From an uncultured Paracoccaceae bacterium (GTDB taxonomy: Bacteria > Pseudomonadota > Alphaproteobacteria > Rhodobacterales > Rhodobacteraceae), in NCBI GenBank assembly GCA_947497065.1, contig CANMEQ010000002.1, forward strand, positions 186,001 to 250,000: a DNA stretch of 64,000 nucleotides, written 5' to 3'. A model generated the notes under the pieces. It was not told the DNA's origin. It did not search any database and saw nothing but the letters and a program-made list of their open reading frames with translations. Shown here piece by piece: positions 44,813 through 54,659 of this stretch (its first letter is position 1; each line of letters starts with the position of its first letter). Made by a program: the position numbers and the translations under genes.

Positions 44813-44825
44813 ACCAAGCCGACAG

Positions 44826-44860
44826 AAAATCGCACGTGCTGCCGCCGTGCGATTTTTTTT
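44826..44860. terminator. Bidirectional terminator between csbD-like gene and prpE
   Basis: AAAATCGCACG pairs with CGTGCGATTTT (11 bp, 9-nt loop) and is followed by more T on the + strand; the A-run on the left gives a U-tract on the minus strand too. It lies 10 bp beyond the prpE stop and backs up the terminator at 44781. Confidence 0.85.
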
Positions 44861-44870
44861 GTGTCGTTTG

Positions 44871-46763
44871 CTAGGGTTGCGCGTAGCCGATCTGCGTTAG
44901 CGCAACTTTGATCTCGTCCAAAATGACGGGATCGTCGATCGTTGCAGGCATTTTGAACGGTTCCGCATCTGCGATTTTCACCATCGTGCCCCGCAGAATT
45001 TTTCCAGATCGCGTTTTGGGCAGCCTGTCCACCACACAGCACAATTTAAAGGCCGCCACCGGGCCAATTTTCTCGCGGACCAGTTTCACACAGTCGCTGA
45101 CGATCTCGTCGTGAGGTTTTGTCGCCCCGTTGTTGAGGCATACAAAGCCGACGGGCAGCTGGCCCTTTAAGGCATCGGTGACACCGATCACGGCGCATTC
45201 AGCGACATCCGGATGGGCTGCGAGAACTTCTTCCATTCCGCCTGTGCTCAACCGGTGGCCTGCCACGTTAATCACATCGTCCGTGCGCGCCATGATGTAG
45301 AGGTACCCATCCTCGTCGATCATTCCTGCGTCGCCCGTTTCATAATAGCCGGGGAAGGCCTCAAGATAGCTTTTGCGGAACCGGTCTTCGGCGTTCCAAA
45401 GGGTTGGCAACGTACCCGGTGGAAGGGGCAGTTTGATCACAATTGCGCCCAACTCTCCAGCAGGCAGGGGCTGGCCTGCGTCATCTAACACGTTCATGGT
45501 AAAGCCGGGCAGCGGCACAGAGGGGCTGCCCAATTTGACGTCCAGCAGTTCAATGCCCACCGGGTTGCACACACCGGGATAGCCCAGTTCGGTCTGCCAC
45601 CAATGGTCGATGATCGGTTTCTGCAACTGGTCTTGCATCCAAATGATGGTGTCTGGGTCCGCCCGTTCGCCCGCAAGGAAAATCTGATCGAGGCAGGAGA
45701 GGTCGTATTTCTTGACGAACTCGCCCGTCGGATCCTCGCGTTTGACCGCGCGGAATGCTGTAGGTGCAGTGAAGAAGGATTTAACGTTATGTTGTTCGAT
45801 AACGCGCCAAAACGTACCCGCATCCGGGGTGCCCACGGGCTTGCCCTCGAAAATAATGGAGGTGTTGCCGTGGATCAGCGGGGCGTAACAAATGTAGCTG
45901 TGCCCGACGACCCAGCCGACATCGGACGCGGCCCACCAGACATCGCCGGGATCAACATTGTAAATGTTTTTCATTGTCCAGTTGAGCGCAACAAGATGAC
46001 CGGCCGTATGCCGCACGACGCCCTTGGGGGCGCCGGTGGTGCCTGACGTGTATAGGATATAGGCGGGGTGATTGCCCTCGACGGGCACGCAATCCGCGGG
46101 TGTTGCGTCTTTTACGAAGTCCGCCCAATCGTGGTCGCGGCCCTCGATCAATTCGGCGCGGTGTTGTTCGCGCTGAAGGACAACGCAAAAGTCAGGTTTG
46201 TGGGTGGCAAGCTCGATCGCGCCATCCATCAAGGGCTTGTATTCAACGACCCGCCCAGGTTCCAAACCGCAGGAGGCCGCAATGATTGCCTTTGGCGTCG
46301 CGTCATCAATGCGGACCGCCAATTCATTGGCCGCGAAGCCGCCAAAGACCACGGAGTGAACTGCGCCGAGGCGGGCGCAGGCCAGCATCGCATCCATCGC
46401 TTCGGGGACCATGGGCATATAGATGATCACACGGTCGCCCTTGGTCACGCCCTTTGCTTTGAGGGCGCCTGCAAGTGTCGCGACCCGTGTTTGCAATTCG
46501 GCAAACGAGATTTCACGGATCGTATCGGTGATGGGGCTGTCGTAGATAAACGCGGTCTGGTCACCGCGCCCATTTTTGACGTGGCGATCAACGGCATTGT
46601 AGCAGGTGTTCACCTTTGCATCGCTAAACCATTCATACAGCGGCGCGTTATCGGCAAAGAGCGCTTTTTTCGGCGCCTCGTCCCAATCGATTGCTTCTGC
46701 GGCTTTCATCCAGAAGGCCTCTGGGTTGTCTTGCCAGCTTTTGTATACGTCGCGATATGCCAT
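44871..46763 (-). CDS. prpE: Propionyl-CoA synthetase PrpE
   Basis: A 630-residue ANL-family ligase that activates propionate (or acetate) with ATP and CoA. ILYTSGTTGAPKGVVR is the AMP-binding P-loop, WWAASDVGWVVGHSYI the acetate/propionate-type pocket, HWWQTELGYP the A5 motif and the C-terminal KTRSGKILRGTM holds the acetylation-controlled Lys. MAYRDVYKSWQDNPEAFWMKAAEAIDW at the start is typical of PrpE rather than Acs. ATG 46761-46763 has GGGAGA upstream. Tandem TGCAAA boxes lie 67-165 bp upstream. Confidence 0.9.
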   Translation of the reverse strand: MAYRDVYKSWQDNPEAFWMKAAEAIDWDEAPKKALFADNAPLYEWFSDAKVNTCYNAVDRHVKNGRGDQTAFIYDSPITDTIREISFAELQTRVATLAGALKAKGVTKGDRVIIYMPMVPEAMDAMLACARLGAVHSVVFGGFAANELAVRIDDATPKAIIAASCGLEPGRVVEYKPLMDGAIELATHKPDFCVVLQREQHRAELIEGRDHDWADFVKDATPADCVPVEGNHPAYILYTSGTTGAPKGVVRHTAGHLVALNWTMKNIYNVDPGDVWWAASDVGWVVGHSYICYAPLIHGNTSIIFEGKPVGTPDAGTFWRVIEQHNVKSFFTAPTAFRAVKREDPTGEFVKKYDLSCLDQIFLAGERADPDTIIWMQDQLQKPIIDHWWQTELGYPGVCNPVGIELLDVKLGSPSVPLPGFTMNVLDDAGQPLPAGELGAIVIKLPLPPGTLPTLWNAEDRFRKSYLEAFPGYYETGDAGMIDEDGYLYIMARTDDVINVAGHRLSTGGMEEVLAAHPDVAECAVIGVTDALKGQLPVGFVCLNNGATKPHDEIVSDCVKLVREKIGPVAAFKLCCVVDRLPKTRSGKILRGTMVKIADAEPFKMPATIDDPVILDEIKVALTQIGYAQP

Positions 46764-46829
46764 GATTAAGTCTCCCTTGCGTAAGGGATAAAACGCGTTT
46801 CGTATCTGGGGCAAGTGTCATGAGCGCAG

Positions 46830-46928
46830 TTTGCAAAATCACCTGAAATTGCAGTGCAAATATTTGCAAAGTCACGTGGTTCAGCTCTGGTTTGCTAAGT
46901 GTCCCGCTTTGCTCTGCAAAGGTGCAAA
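46830..46928 (-). promoter_or_regulatory. TTTGCAAA operator cluster upstream of prpE
   Basis: Perfect TTTGCAAA palindromes lie at 46830-46837 and 46863-46870, with further TGCAAA half-matches at 46855-46860, 46915-46920 and 46923-46928. ScfR/RamB-family regulators such as PccR of Rhodobacter sphaeroides bind TTTGCAAA pairs near propionyl-CoA and acetate genes. The location upstream of prpE therefore suggests control by short-chain acyl-CoA levels. No scfR gene is in the window. Confidence 0.65.
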
Positions 46929-46938
46929 GCAAAGCGGG
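46903..46938. terminator. Inverted repeat after maeB
   Basis: CCCGCTTTGCT and AGCAAAGCGGG form an 11-bp perfect stem with a 14-nt loop that itself holds two TGCAAA boxes. It starts 25 bp beyond the maeB stop. It could be the maeB 3' hairpin and part of the prpE control region at once; no U-tract follows. Confidence 0.55.
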
Positions 46939-46963
46939 TGTATTTCACGGCACGTGTCGGTGA

Positions 46964-49258
46964 TTAGCCGTATTCTTTGACGGGCGTGCCCGCGATGGCC
47001 GCCATGTTCAGCAGGCCGCGCGCCGTGATCGACGGGGTCACAATATGTGCGCGGTTTCCCATGCCCATCAAGATTGGACCAACCTCAAGCCCGCCACCTT
47101 TCATTTTCAGAATGTTGCGCACACCACTGGCCGCATCGGCGTGACCGAAGATCAGCACGTTGGCCGCCCCTTTCATGCGGCCACCGGGCAGCAGACGTTC
47201 ACGCAGCTCTGGGTCTAGGGCCGCGTCCAAATTCATTTCGCCCTCGAACACAAAATCAACGTCTTGCTTGTCGAGAATGTCCATCGCCGCGCGAATGCGC
47301 GTGCCGGTGTCGCAGTTCAGGTTGCCAAACTGGGATTGGGCGCAAAATGCGATCTGTGGCGAGATGCCGAACCGTCTCACGTGGCGCGCAGCCCCCATAG
47401 CGGATTCAGCAATTTGTTCAGGGGTAGGTTCGGAATGCACATGGGTGTCTGCGATGAACAGGGGCCCGTCTTCGAGGATCATCATGCTCAGCGCGCCCTG
47501 AACCTTGTGGTTCTCGCCCAGAACATTTTCGATGTATTTCTGGTGCCAACGGTATTGGCCGAAGGTGCCGCAAATCAGGCTGTCGGCCTCGCCGCGCTGA
47601 ACCATCACGGCGCCGATGGCCGTGGTGTTGGTGCGCATGATCGCTTTGGCCAAATCCGGTGTCACGCCCTTGCGCGCCATCAACGTGTGATAGGTTTCCC
47701 AATAGTCGCGGTAGCGCGGGTCGTTTTCGGGGTTTACGATGTCCAGCTTGTCAAAATCCATATCCAGACCGGCGCGTTCGGCGCGGGCGCGGATCACATC
47801 GGGGCGACCGATCAGGATTGGGGTTTCTGTGGTTTCTTCCAAAATCGCCTGCGAGGCGCGCAGCACACGTTCGTCTTCGCCTTCCGCAAACACAATGCGG
47901 CGCGCGGCGGTAGCAGCGGCTTGGAATACAGGGCGCATCAACATGGCGGATTTGAACACGGATGCATCAAGCGCGGCTTTATAGTTTTCAAGATCAACCG
48001 GCGTTGTGGCCACACCGGTTTCCATCGCTGCCTTCGCCACGGCGCTGGCCACCACGCCCATCAGACGCGGGTCGAATGGTTTTGGGATCAGGTAATCCGT
48101 GCCAAATGTCAGCTGCTCGCCCTGATAAGCCGCCGCAGCTTCGGCGCTGGTGGTGGCCCGTGCGAGAGCAGCGATACCTTCGACGCAGCCGATTTGCATG
48201 GCATCATTGATTTCTGTCGCGCCGACGTCCAGCGCCCCGCGGAAGATGAACGGGAAGCACAACACGTTGTTCACTTGGTTCGGAAAGTCGCTGCGACCTG
48301 TGGCGATGATCGCGTCAGGTGCCACCTCGCGGGCCAGATCGGGCAGGATTTCCGGTGTGGGGTTGGCCAGCGCAAAGATGATCGGCTTGTCGGCCATTTT
48401 CGCAACCATGTCAGGTTTCAAAACGCCGGGACCTGACAGACCAAGGAACATGTCTGCCCCTTCGATCACATCATCCAATGTGGCGGGCGTGGTGCCTTGC
48501 GCGTAGTCCTGTTTTTGCGGGGTCATGTCCTTTTCGCGGCCCTCGTAGACGAGACCCTCGATGTCGCACAGGTAGACGTTTTCGCGTTTCACCCCGAGCT
48601 TCAACAGCATGTTCAGGCAAGCGATCCCCGCAGCACCGCCCCCGGTGCTGACGATCTTGATGTCTTCGAATGACTTGCCTGTCACACGCAGTGCGTTTGT
48701 GGCTGCGGCCCCCACGACGATCGCGGTGCCGTGTTGATCATCGTGAAACACGGGGATGTTCATGCGTTCACGGCAAAGCTTTTCAACGATGAAACAATCC
48801 GGTGCCTTGATGTCTTCCAGATTGATTGCGCCGAATGTCGGCTCCATCGCGCAGACAATATCGGCCAGTTTTTCGGGGTCCGGCTCATCCAGCTCGATAT
48901 CGAAACAATCGATGTCGGCGAACTTTTTGAACAAGACAGCCTTGCCTTCCATCACAGGTTTCGACGCAAGGCCGCCGATGTTGCCCAGCCCCAAAACAGC
49001 CGTGCCATTGGTGACCACCGCCACAAGGTTACCGCGCGATGTGTAATCGCGGGCGGTTGTGGGGTCGGCTTTGATTTCCAAACAAGCTTCGGCCACGCCG
49101 GGGCTGTAGGCGCGCGCAAGATCACGGCCATTTGCCATGGGCTTCGTGGCACGAATTTCCAGCTTACCCGGTTTGGGAAACTGGTGATAATCTAGCGCGG
49201 CCTGACGCAGCGTGTCTTTTTGGCTCTCGCTTGGCTTTTCGGGGGGCGTGCTAGACAT
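46964..49258 (-). CDS. maeB: NADP-dependent malic enzyme with phosphotransacetylase-like domain
   Basis: A 764-residue fusion protein. The N-terminal malic-enzyme part (to about 430) has [51 protein letters not shown] and the nucleotide site [15 protein letters not shown]. The C-terminal part (from about 440) is a phosphate acetyltransferase-like regulatory domain starting [16 protein letters not shown]. The enzyme makes pyruvate and NADPH from malate; in this class the second domain binds acetyl-CoA allosterically. ATG at 49256-49258. Confidence 0.95.
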   Translation of the reverse strand: MSSTPPEKPSESQKDTLRQAALDYHQFPKPGKLEIRATKPMANGRDLARAYSPGVAEACLEIKADPTTARDYTSRGNLVAVVTNGTAVLGLGNIGGLASKPVMEGKAVLFKKFADIDCFDIELDEPDPEKLADIVCAMEPTFGAINLEDIKAPDCFIVEKLCRERMNIPVFHDDQHGTAIVVGAAATNALRVTGKSFEDIKIVSTGGGAAGIACLNMLLKLGVKRENVYLCDIEGLVYEGREKDMTPQKQDYAQGTTPATLDDVIEGADMFLGLSGPGVLKPDMVAKMADKPIIFALANPTPEILPDLAREVAPDAIIATGRSDFPNQVNNVLCFPFIFRGALDVGATEINDAMQIGCVEGIAALARATTSAEAAAAYQGEQLTFGTDYLIPKPFDPRLMGVVASAVAKAAMETGVATTPVDLENYKAALDASVFKSAMLMRPVFQAAATAARRIVFAEGEDERVLRASQAILEETTETPILIGRPDVIRARAERAGLDMDFDKLDIVNPENDPRYRDYWETYHTLMARKGVTPDLAKAIMRTNTTAIGAVMVQRGEADSLICGTFGQYRWHQKYIENVLGENHKVQGALSMMILEDGPLFIADTHVHSEPTPEQIAESAMGAARHVRRFGISPQIAFCAQSQFGNLNCDTGTRIRAAMDILDKQDVDFVFEGEMNLDAALDPELRERLLPGGRMKGAANVLIFGHADAASGVRNILKMKGGGLEVGPILMGMGNRAHIVTPSITARGLLNMAAIAGTPVKEYG

Positions 49259-49393
49259 CTGATCACCATCTTTCGGTTTTGGCCGGATATTTGTTTAACG
49301 CTGAACGCGGTTTGTGTCGTTAGGTCAACGCCGGCTTTAAAACAAGATTGGAAGGGGCTTGCAATTACGGGTTTGCGCTAACACGGTGAATTT

Positions 49394-50482
49394 ATGGAAA
49401 CGATTGATCATGAAATCCGGGCAGAAGTCTGTTTGGGCACAGAAAACCTCACCGGCGATATTGGGTTTTTCACCAAAACTCTGCGCATGCGGATGGACAG
49501 TATTTTTCCCGCTGATGATCCTGCGATGGCGGTCTTTTCGGGCCACGGCTTGCGCGTGCGGTTGGAGCGCGATGGCAGCGCTTGCGCAGGCCGCCTTCGG
49601 ATTTTAACCGATGACACCGATTTTGCCTCGGCGCCGCAGATGACCTCTCCGGGCGGGACCGTGGTTGACTTCGATGTGCTCAACCCGCCGGTTCACAGGC
49701 CCGAAACCGATCATGCATTCGTGGTGCGGCGCCTGAAAGACCAAGCGCCGTGGGTGATTGGGCGCGCAGGTATGCACTACCGTGATCTGATCCCAACGCG
49801 GCTGGGCGGGTCGATCATTGCCAGCCATATCCGCATCCCCGATGGCGGGCCTGTGCCGGATATGGTGCATTTTCACAAAGTTGGGTTTCAACTGATCTAC
49901 TGTTATCGCGGTTGGGTGGATGTCGTCTACGAAGACCAGGGGCCGCCGATCCGGCTCAACGCGGGGGATTGTTTTATCCAGCCCCCCGAAATCCGCCACC
50001 GTGTATTAGAGGCTTCCGACGGGATTGAGGTGATTGAGATCGGCGTTCCGGCAGAGCATGTGACCGAGATCGATCACGACATGGTTTTGCCAACGCCACA
50101 TCTGCGCCCCGACCGCGAGTGGCAGGGGCAGAAATTTGTTCATAATGTGGGGGCATTGGCGGCTTGGCACCCGTTTCGTCTGCCCGGGTTCGAGGCGCGG
50201 GACACGACGATCAACGATGCCACAAAATCGGTCGCCGGTGTGCAGGTCGCGCGCCGCAGTGCGGGTGATCCCGTGTGGGCCACTCATGATGCGGACATCC
50301 ATTTTAGCTTCGTGATGGAAGGATCGCTGACCTTGGAGGGGGAGGGTGAAGACCCCATCCGCGTGGCTGCGGGCGATGCATTCGTCATCCCGCCCGGCAT
50401 GGCCACGCGCTACGGCGACCCCTCCGACGATGTTGAAATCCTCGAGGTGTCCTTGCCGGGGCGCTTTAAAACGACACTCTAG
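49394..50482 (+). CDS. Bicupin protein with N-terminal glyoxalase-like segment
   Basis: A 362-residue protein. Residues 1-105 resemble a VOC/glyoxalase half (AEVCLGTENLTGDIGFFTKTLRMRMDSIFPADDPAMAVFSGHGLRVRLE). Cupin one shows MVHFHKVGFQLIYCYRGWVDVVYEDQG and cupin two IHFSFVMEGSLTLEGEGEDPIRVAAGDAFVIPPG. One metal site is partly visible (HFHKVGFQ, then PEIRHRVLE). Function is unrecognised; oxygenase or isomerase activity on a small acid is plausible. ATG at 49394. Convergent, with 4-bp overlap, with the DUF3072-like gene. Confidence 0.72.
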   Translation: METIDHEIRAEVCLGTENLTGDIGFFTKTLRMRMDSIFPADDPAMAVFSGHGLRVRLERDGSACAGRLRILTDDTDFASAPQMTSPGGTVVDFDVLNPPVHRPETDHAFVVRRLKDQAPWVIGRAGMHYRDLIPTRLGGSIIASHIRIPDGGPVPDMVHFHKVGFQLIYCYRGWVDVVYEDQGPPIRLNAGDCFIQPPEIRHRVLEASDGIEVIEIGVPAEHVTEIDHDMVLPTPHLRPDREWQGQKFVHNVGALAAWHPFRLPGFEARDTTINDATKSVAGVQVARRSAGDPVWATHDADIHFSFVMEGSLTLEGEGEDPIRVAAGDAFVIPPGMATRYGDPSDDVEILEVSLPGRFKTTL

Positions 50483-50676
50483 GCGTCGCGCATTTTCTCA
50501 AGCTCAATGATTCTCTCATAGGCCTGTTTCTGGTCCAGCGCGGCATCGAACTCTTCATCGAGATCGGCGCATAAGTCTCGCAGTTTTGCGGTTTGCTTGT
50601 TGGTCATGGGGGCATGGGCATCATACTCTGGGTCCATGTTAAGGTTCGCTTCGGCGACACGCACTGTGTTGGGCAT
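50479..50676 (-). CDS. DUF3072-like small protein
   Basis: A 65-residue acidic protein. The C-terminal half MTNKQTAKLRDLCADLDEEFDAALDQKQAYERIIELE has the layout of DUF3072 (a short helical module, often repeated with similarity to DNA- or stress-related proteins of unknown role). ATG at 50674-50676 with a strong GGAGAG ribosome site. Divergent from the nucleoside-salvage operon by about 100 bp. Confidence 0.75.
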   Translation of the reverse strand: MPNTVRVAEANLNMDPEYDAHAPMTNKQTAKLRDLCADLDEEFDAALDQKQAYERIIELEKMRDA

Positions 50677-50773
50677 TGCTCTCTCCTTTTCTGCGGCTCA
50701 ACGTCCAAACCTGCCCTTCGGTTCCCCTTGCACTTGGGCGTGCCTATTGCGACAGTTGAAGGAAAAAGGAACG

Positions 50774-51169
50774 ATGATGCCCCTGATTGATGACGCGCGC
50801 ACGGTGCGCGAAAACGCCTATGCTCCATATTCAAAGTTCAAAGTCGGCGCGGCCCTGCGCGCGGCTGACGGCACTGTTTACACAGGCATCAATGTCGAAA
50901 ACGTGGCCTATCCCGAAGGCACCTGTGCCGAGGCTGGCGCAATTGCGGCCATGTGTGCCGCAGGCGCGCGCGAGATTGCCGAAGTCGCGGTTATCGCCGA
51001 TGCGCCCGCGCCCGTGCCACCCTGCGGTGGATGTCGCCAGAAAATTGCCGAATTTGCAGGGCCCGATGTGGTCGTGACGATGGGCACCATGGATGGCAAA
51101 ATCCTGGAAATGACCGTGGCGGAGCTTTTGCCCGGCCGGTTCACCACCGATCATATGGCGCGGACCTGA
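50774..51169 (+). CDS. cdd: Cytidine deaminase
   Basis: A 131-residue zinc enzyme converting (deoxy)cytidine to (deoxy)uridine. AYAPYSKFKVGAALRAADG opens the fold, GTCAEAGAIAA carries the Cys-Ala-Glu site and PCGGCRQKIAEF the two further zinc Cys residues. Three tandem ATG-type choices exist; 50774 or 50777 both fit the AAGGA upstream. First gene of a five-gene nucleoside-salvage operon. Confidence 0.95.
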   Translation: MMPLIDDARTVRENAYAPYSKFKVGAALRAADGTVYTGINVENVAYPEGTCAEAGAIAAMCAAGAREIAEVAVIADAPAPVPPCGGCRQKIAEFAGPDVVVTMGTMDGKILEMTVAELLPGRFTTDHMART

Positions 51170-51172
51170 CCT

Positions 51173-52477
51173 GTGGACGCGCGTGCAATTATTGCCAAAG
51201 TCCGCCGGGCTGAGGACCCCAGCGCAGAAGAGCTGATCTGGTTTGCCAACGGTCTAGCCACGCGCGCTGTGTCCGATGCGCAGGCAGGGGCCTTTGCGAT
51301 GGCTGTCTGTCTGAATGGTCTGTCGGATGACGGTCGCGTCGCATTGACCGCCGGCATGCGTGACAGTGGTGATGTGATGAAATGGGATCTGGGTGGTCCC
51401 GTTTTGGACAAACATTCCACTGGGGGCGTGGGGGATCCTGTGTCGTTGATCTTGGCCCCGGCCTTGGCGGCCTGCGATGTGTTCGTGCCCATGGTTTCTG
51501 GGCGTGGTCTGGGGCACACAGGGGGCACGTTGGATAAACTTGAATCCATCCCCGGTGTGTCGACCGCGCAAACGGCCGCCAATTTCCGCAAGATCACAGG
51601 TGAAATCGGCTGCGCAATCGTCAGCGCAACCAGCGCCATCGCTCCAGCGGATAAACGGTTATATGCCATTCGAGACGTAACCGCGACGGTAGAGAGTGTT
51701 GATTTGATCTGCGCGTCAATCCTCTCCAAAAAGCTTGCGGCGGGTTTGGATGGAATGGTTCTGGATGTGAAAGCGGGCAGTGGCGCGTTCATGAAATCTG
51801 TCGAAGACGCCCAAGATTTGGCGCGCGCGCTCACCTCGACGGCCAATGGCGCGGGAACGCCCACCGCGGCCTTCATTTCTGATATGTCGCAACCGCTGGC
51901 GCCTGCTTTGGGGAATGCAACCGAAGTGGCCGTCTGCCTCGAAGTTTTATCAGGCAACCGGGCTGCAGCCCCGCGTTTGCACGATCTGGTCGTCGCACTT
52001 TGCGCACGGGTTTTGGCGTTGTCTGGGCAGGATGAAGCGGCTGCAACGGCCAAGGTGAACGCCGCTATTTCCTCGGGTCACGCGATGGTTTGTTTTGCAT
52101 CGATGGTGCGCGCTATGGGCGGCCCGCCCGATATTGCCGATGACTGGCACACGCATTTGCCAAAAGCCCCCGTCGTAGGCGATGTGCCAGCCCCGACAGA
52201 CGGTGTGATCGCTGAAATCGACGGCGAAGCATTGGGGCTTTGCGTTGTTCAAATGGGCGGTGGGCGGCAGGTCGAAACCGACCGGATCGATCCGCGCGTT
52301 GGCCTGTCGGAGGTGGTGACATTGGGCACCAAAGTGTCTCGTGGCGACCCGATAGCGACCATTCATGCCAAAGATGAAGCCAGCGCCGAGCGGGCCGCAC
52401 AAACTGTTTTGCAATCGATCCACATTGGCGATACCGCTGATATCCCGAACTTAATTCACGAACGGATAGATCCATGA
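51173..52477 (+). CDS. deoA: Thymidine phosphorylase
   Basis: A 434-residue enzyme cleaving thymidine and deoxyuridine to base and deoxyribose 1-phosphate. KHSTGGVGDPVSLILAPALAACD is the phosphate-binding signature, SGRGLGHTGGTLDKLESIPG the nucleoside site and DVKAGSGAFMKSVEDA follows. The start is a GTG (51173-51175) three bases after the cdd stop. Overlaps deoB by ATGA. Confidence 0.95.
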   Translation: MDARAIIAKVRRAEDPSAEELIWFANGLATRAVSDAQAGAFAMAVCLNGLSDDGRVALTAGMRDSGDVMKWDLGGPVLDKHSTGGVGDPVSLILAPALAACDVFVPMVSGRGLGHTGGTLDKLESIPGVSTAQTAANFRKITGEIGCAIVSATSAIAPADKRLYAIRDVTATVESVDLICASILSKKLAAGLDGMVLDVKAGSGAFMKSVEDAQDLARALTSTANGAGTPTAAFISDMSQPLAPALGNATEVAVCLEVLSGNRAAAPRLHDLVVALCARVLALSGQDEAAATAKVNAAISSGHAMVCFASMVRAMGGPPDIADDWHTHLPKAPVVGDVPAPTDGVIAEIDGEALGLCVVQMGGGRQVETDRIDPRVGLSEVVTLGTKVSRGDPIATIHAKDEASAERAAQTVLQSIHIGDTADIPNLIHERIDP

Positions 52478-53676
52478 GCCGTGCTTTTGTCGTTGTCATT
52501 GACAGTGTGGGGATCGGCGGCGCGCCAGACGCTGATAAATTTTTCAACGGGGACACGCCCGATGTTGGGGCCAACACGCTTGGCCATATCGCACTGGCCT
52601 GTGCTGCGGGTGAGGCCGAAGAGGGGCGATCTGGCCCGTTGCACATCCCGCATTTGAACGCGATGGGGGCAGGCGCTGCGATAGAGCTTGCCACCGGGCT
52701 CGATCTGGGCTGGCCCGCGCCGACAGGGGCCTTCGGGGCCGGCACTGAAAAAAGCATGGGCAAAGATACTCCGTCAGGCCACTGGGAATTGGCAGGCGTG
52801 CCCGTGCCGTGGGATTGGCACACATTTCCAGACGCGCAGCCCGCCTTTCCGCAAACGGTGACCGACCGTATTTGCGCGCTGGCCGGAACGGACGGGATTT
52901 TGGCCAATTGTCATGCCTCCGGCACCCAAGTGATCGACGATTTTGGCGCAGAACACCTGCGTACGGGATGGCCCATTTGTTACACGTCGGTCGATAGCGT
53001 GCTGCAGATCGCCGCCCACGAGACCCATTTCGGGCTCGAACGGCTTTTGACGTTGTGCGAGGACCTGTCACCGATGCTGCACGACATGAAAGTAGGTCGC
53101 GTGATCGCGCGGCCGTTTCAGGGCGAAGACGGCGCCTTTGAACGCACTTTAAACCGTCATGATTACGCCATTGCCCCACCGGACAAAACCCTGTGCGATT
53201 GGGTGAGCGAGGCCGGTAAATCCGTGCAGGCCGTTGGAAAGATTGGCGATATCTTCTCTATGCGTGGCATCGATGAGGTGCGAAAAGGCGCGGATGAAAC
53301 CTTGATGCAGCATCTTTCTGATCTGGTGGATGAGGCGCCCGACGGCGGTTTGGTCTTTGCGAATTTTGTCGAATTCGACAGCCTCTACGGCCATCGCCGT
53401 GACGTTTCGGGCTATGCGAAACATCTGGAATGGTTCGACGCCGCTTTGGGCCAAATCCTGCCAAAACTGCGCGAGGGCGATCTGCTCTGTGTGACAGCGG
53501 ATCACGGGAATGATCCCACGTGGACAGGGACAGATCACACCCGCGAACGGGTGCCCGTTTTGATACAAGGTGTCGGCGCAAAAGACTGCGGGATCATCGA
53601 TTTCGTCGACGTGGCCGCCACCATTGTTGCGCATTTGGGGGTCCGCTACGGTGGACCCGGAAGGAACATTCTATGA
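52474..53676 (+). CDS. deoB: Phosphopentomutase
   Basis: A 400-residue alkaline-phosphatase-superfamily enzyme converting (deoxy)ribose 1-phosphate to the 5-phosphate. VVVIDSVGIGGAPDADKF has the first metal Asp, SMGKDTPSGHWELAG the nucleophile Thr region, and LCVTADHGNDPTWTGTDHTRERVPVL the metal-binding DHGxDP/TDHTRE pattern. ATG overlaps the deoA stop; its own stop overlaps the add start, so the operon is tightly coupled. Confidence 0.96.
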   Translation: MSRAFVVVIDSVGIGGAPDADKFFNGDTPDVGANTLGHIALACAAGEAEEGRSGPLHIPHLNAMGAGAAIELATGLDLGWPAPTGAFGAGTEKSMGKDTPSGHWELAGVPVPWDWHTFPDAQPAFPQTVTDRICALAGTDGILANCHASGTQVIDDFGAEHLRTGWPICYTSVDSVLQIAAHETHFGLERLLTLCEDLSPMLHDMKVGRVIARPFQGEDGAFERTLNRHDYAIAPPDKTLCDWVSEAGKSVQAVGKIGDIFSMRGIDEVRKGADETLMQHLSDLVDEAPDGGLVFANFVEFDSLYGHRRDVSGYAKHLEWFDAALGQILPKLREGDLLCVTADHGNDPTWTGTDHTRERVPVLIQGVGAKDCGIIDFVDVAATIVAHLGVRYGGPGRNIL

Positions 53677-54659
53677 CCTACAGAACCATGCCGAAGGTTG
53701 AGCTTCACACCCATCTCGAGGGGTGCGCCCCGCCAAGTTTTATTCGTGGGTTGGCTGCCGAAAAGTCGATTGATATCAGCGGTATATTTAATGCCGATGG
53801 CACCTATGCCTACCGTGATTTTGATCATTTCCTTAAGGTGTATGAGGCCGCTTGCACCACCTTGCAGGGCCCGCAGGATTTCTACCGACTGGTGAAAGCA
53901 GTGCTCGAGGAAAGCGCATCGCACGGGGTCGTTTATCAAGAAGCCTTTGTCAGCCCTGATTTTTGCGGCGGCGGGGATGTCGCCGCGTGGCGTGATTACG
54001 TGGCGGCGATGGAGGCGGCGGCCGCTGAAGCCGAGGCTGAATTTAACATAACGTTGAAGGCCATCGTGACCTGTATCCGCCATTTTGGGCCGGATGCGGC
54101 AAAGCCTACCGCGTTGTGCGCTGCCGAAACATTTGGCGATTTCATCACTGGGTTTGGCATGGCAGGCGGCGAATTGGCGGGCCGGCCCGGCGATTTTGCC
54201 TATGCCTTCGATCAAGCGCGCGAAGCTGGGATGCCCTTGACCTGTCATGCAGGCGAATGGGGCGGCCCAGATATGGTCGCCGACACGCTGCGCGACCTGA
54301 AGGTTCAACGCATCGGGCATGGGATCAACGCAATCAAGGACCCCGCATTGTTGGAACAGATGGCCGAGGCCGGCACGGTTCTCGAGGTTTGCCCCGGATC
54401 GAATGTCTTTCTGAAAGCCTCGGGCGGCTGGGCGCAGCACCCGATCCAACGCCTTCGCGATGCGGGGGTGAAGGTTACGGTGTCAACGGACGATCCACCG
54501 TTTTTCGGAACAACAATGACCCATGAATTTGAAATGCTCGCCAAAACCTTTGGCTGGGGTGACGAAGACTTTAACGACGTAAATCAAAACGCGCTGGCCG
54601 CCGCATTTTGCGACGACGAGACGCGCACGAAAATTGCCAAACGATTGGAAAACCGATGA
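53673..54659 (+). CDS. add: Adenosine deaminase
   Basis: A 328-residue metal-dependent deaminase making inosine from adenosine. [16 protein letters not shown] holds the HTHLEG zinc motif, [10 protein letters not shown] the third His/Glu, RIGHGINAI the catalytic His and [16 protein letters not shown] the Asp pair (the DDP signature). ATG 53673 overlaps the deoB stop by 4 bp. The add stop overlaps the upp start by 4 bp. Confidence 0.95.
   Translation: MTYRTMPKVELHTHLEGCAPPSFIRGLAAEKSIDISGIFNADGTYAYRDFDHFLKVYEAACTTLQGPQDFYRLVKAVLEESASHGVVYQEAFVSPDFCGGGDVAAWRDYVAAMEAAAAEAEAEFNITLKAIVTCIRHFGPDAAKPTALCAAETFGDFITGFGMAGGELAGRPGDFAYAFDQAREAGMPLTCHAGEWGGPDMVADTLRDLKVQRIGHGINAIKDPALLEQMAEAGTVLEVCPGSNVFLKASGGWAQHPIQRLRDAGVKVTVSTDDPPFFGTTMTHEFEMLAKTFGWGDEDFNDVNQNALAAAFCDDETRTKIAKRLENR

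Noticed and set aside
54000-54060. Ala/Glu-rich repeat inside add
   Set aside because: A normal helical stretch of the adenosine deaminase fold; not an inserted element.
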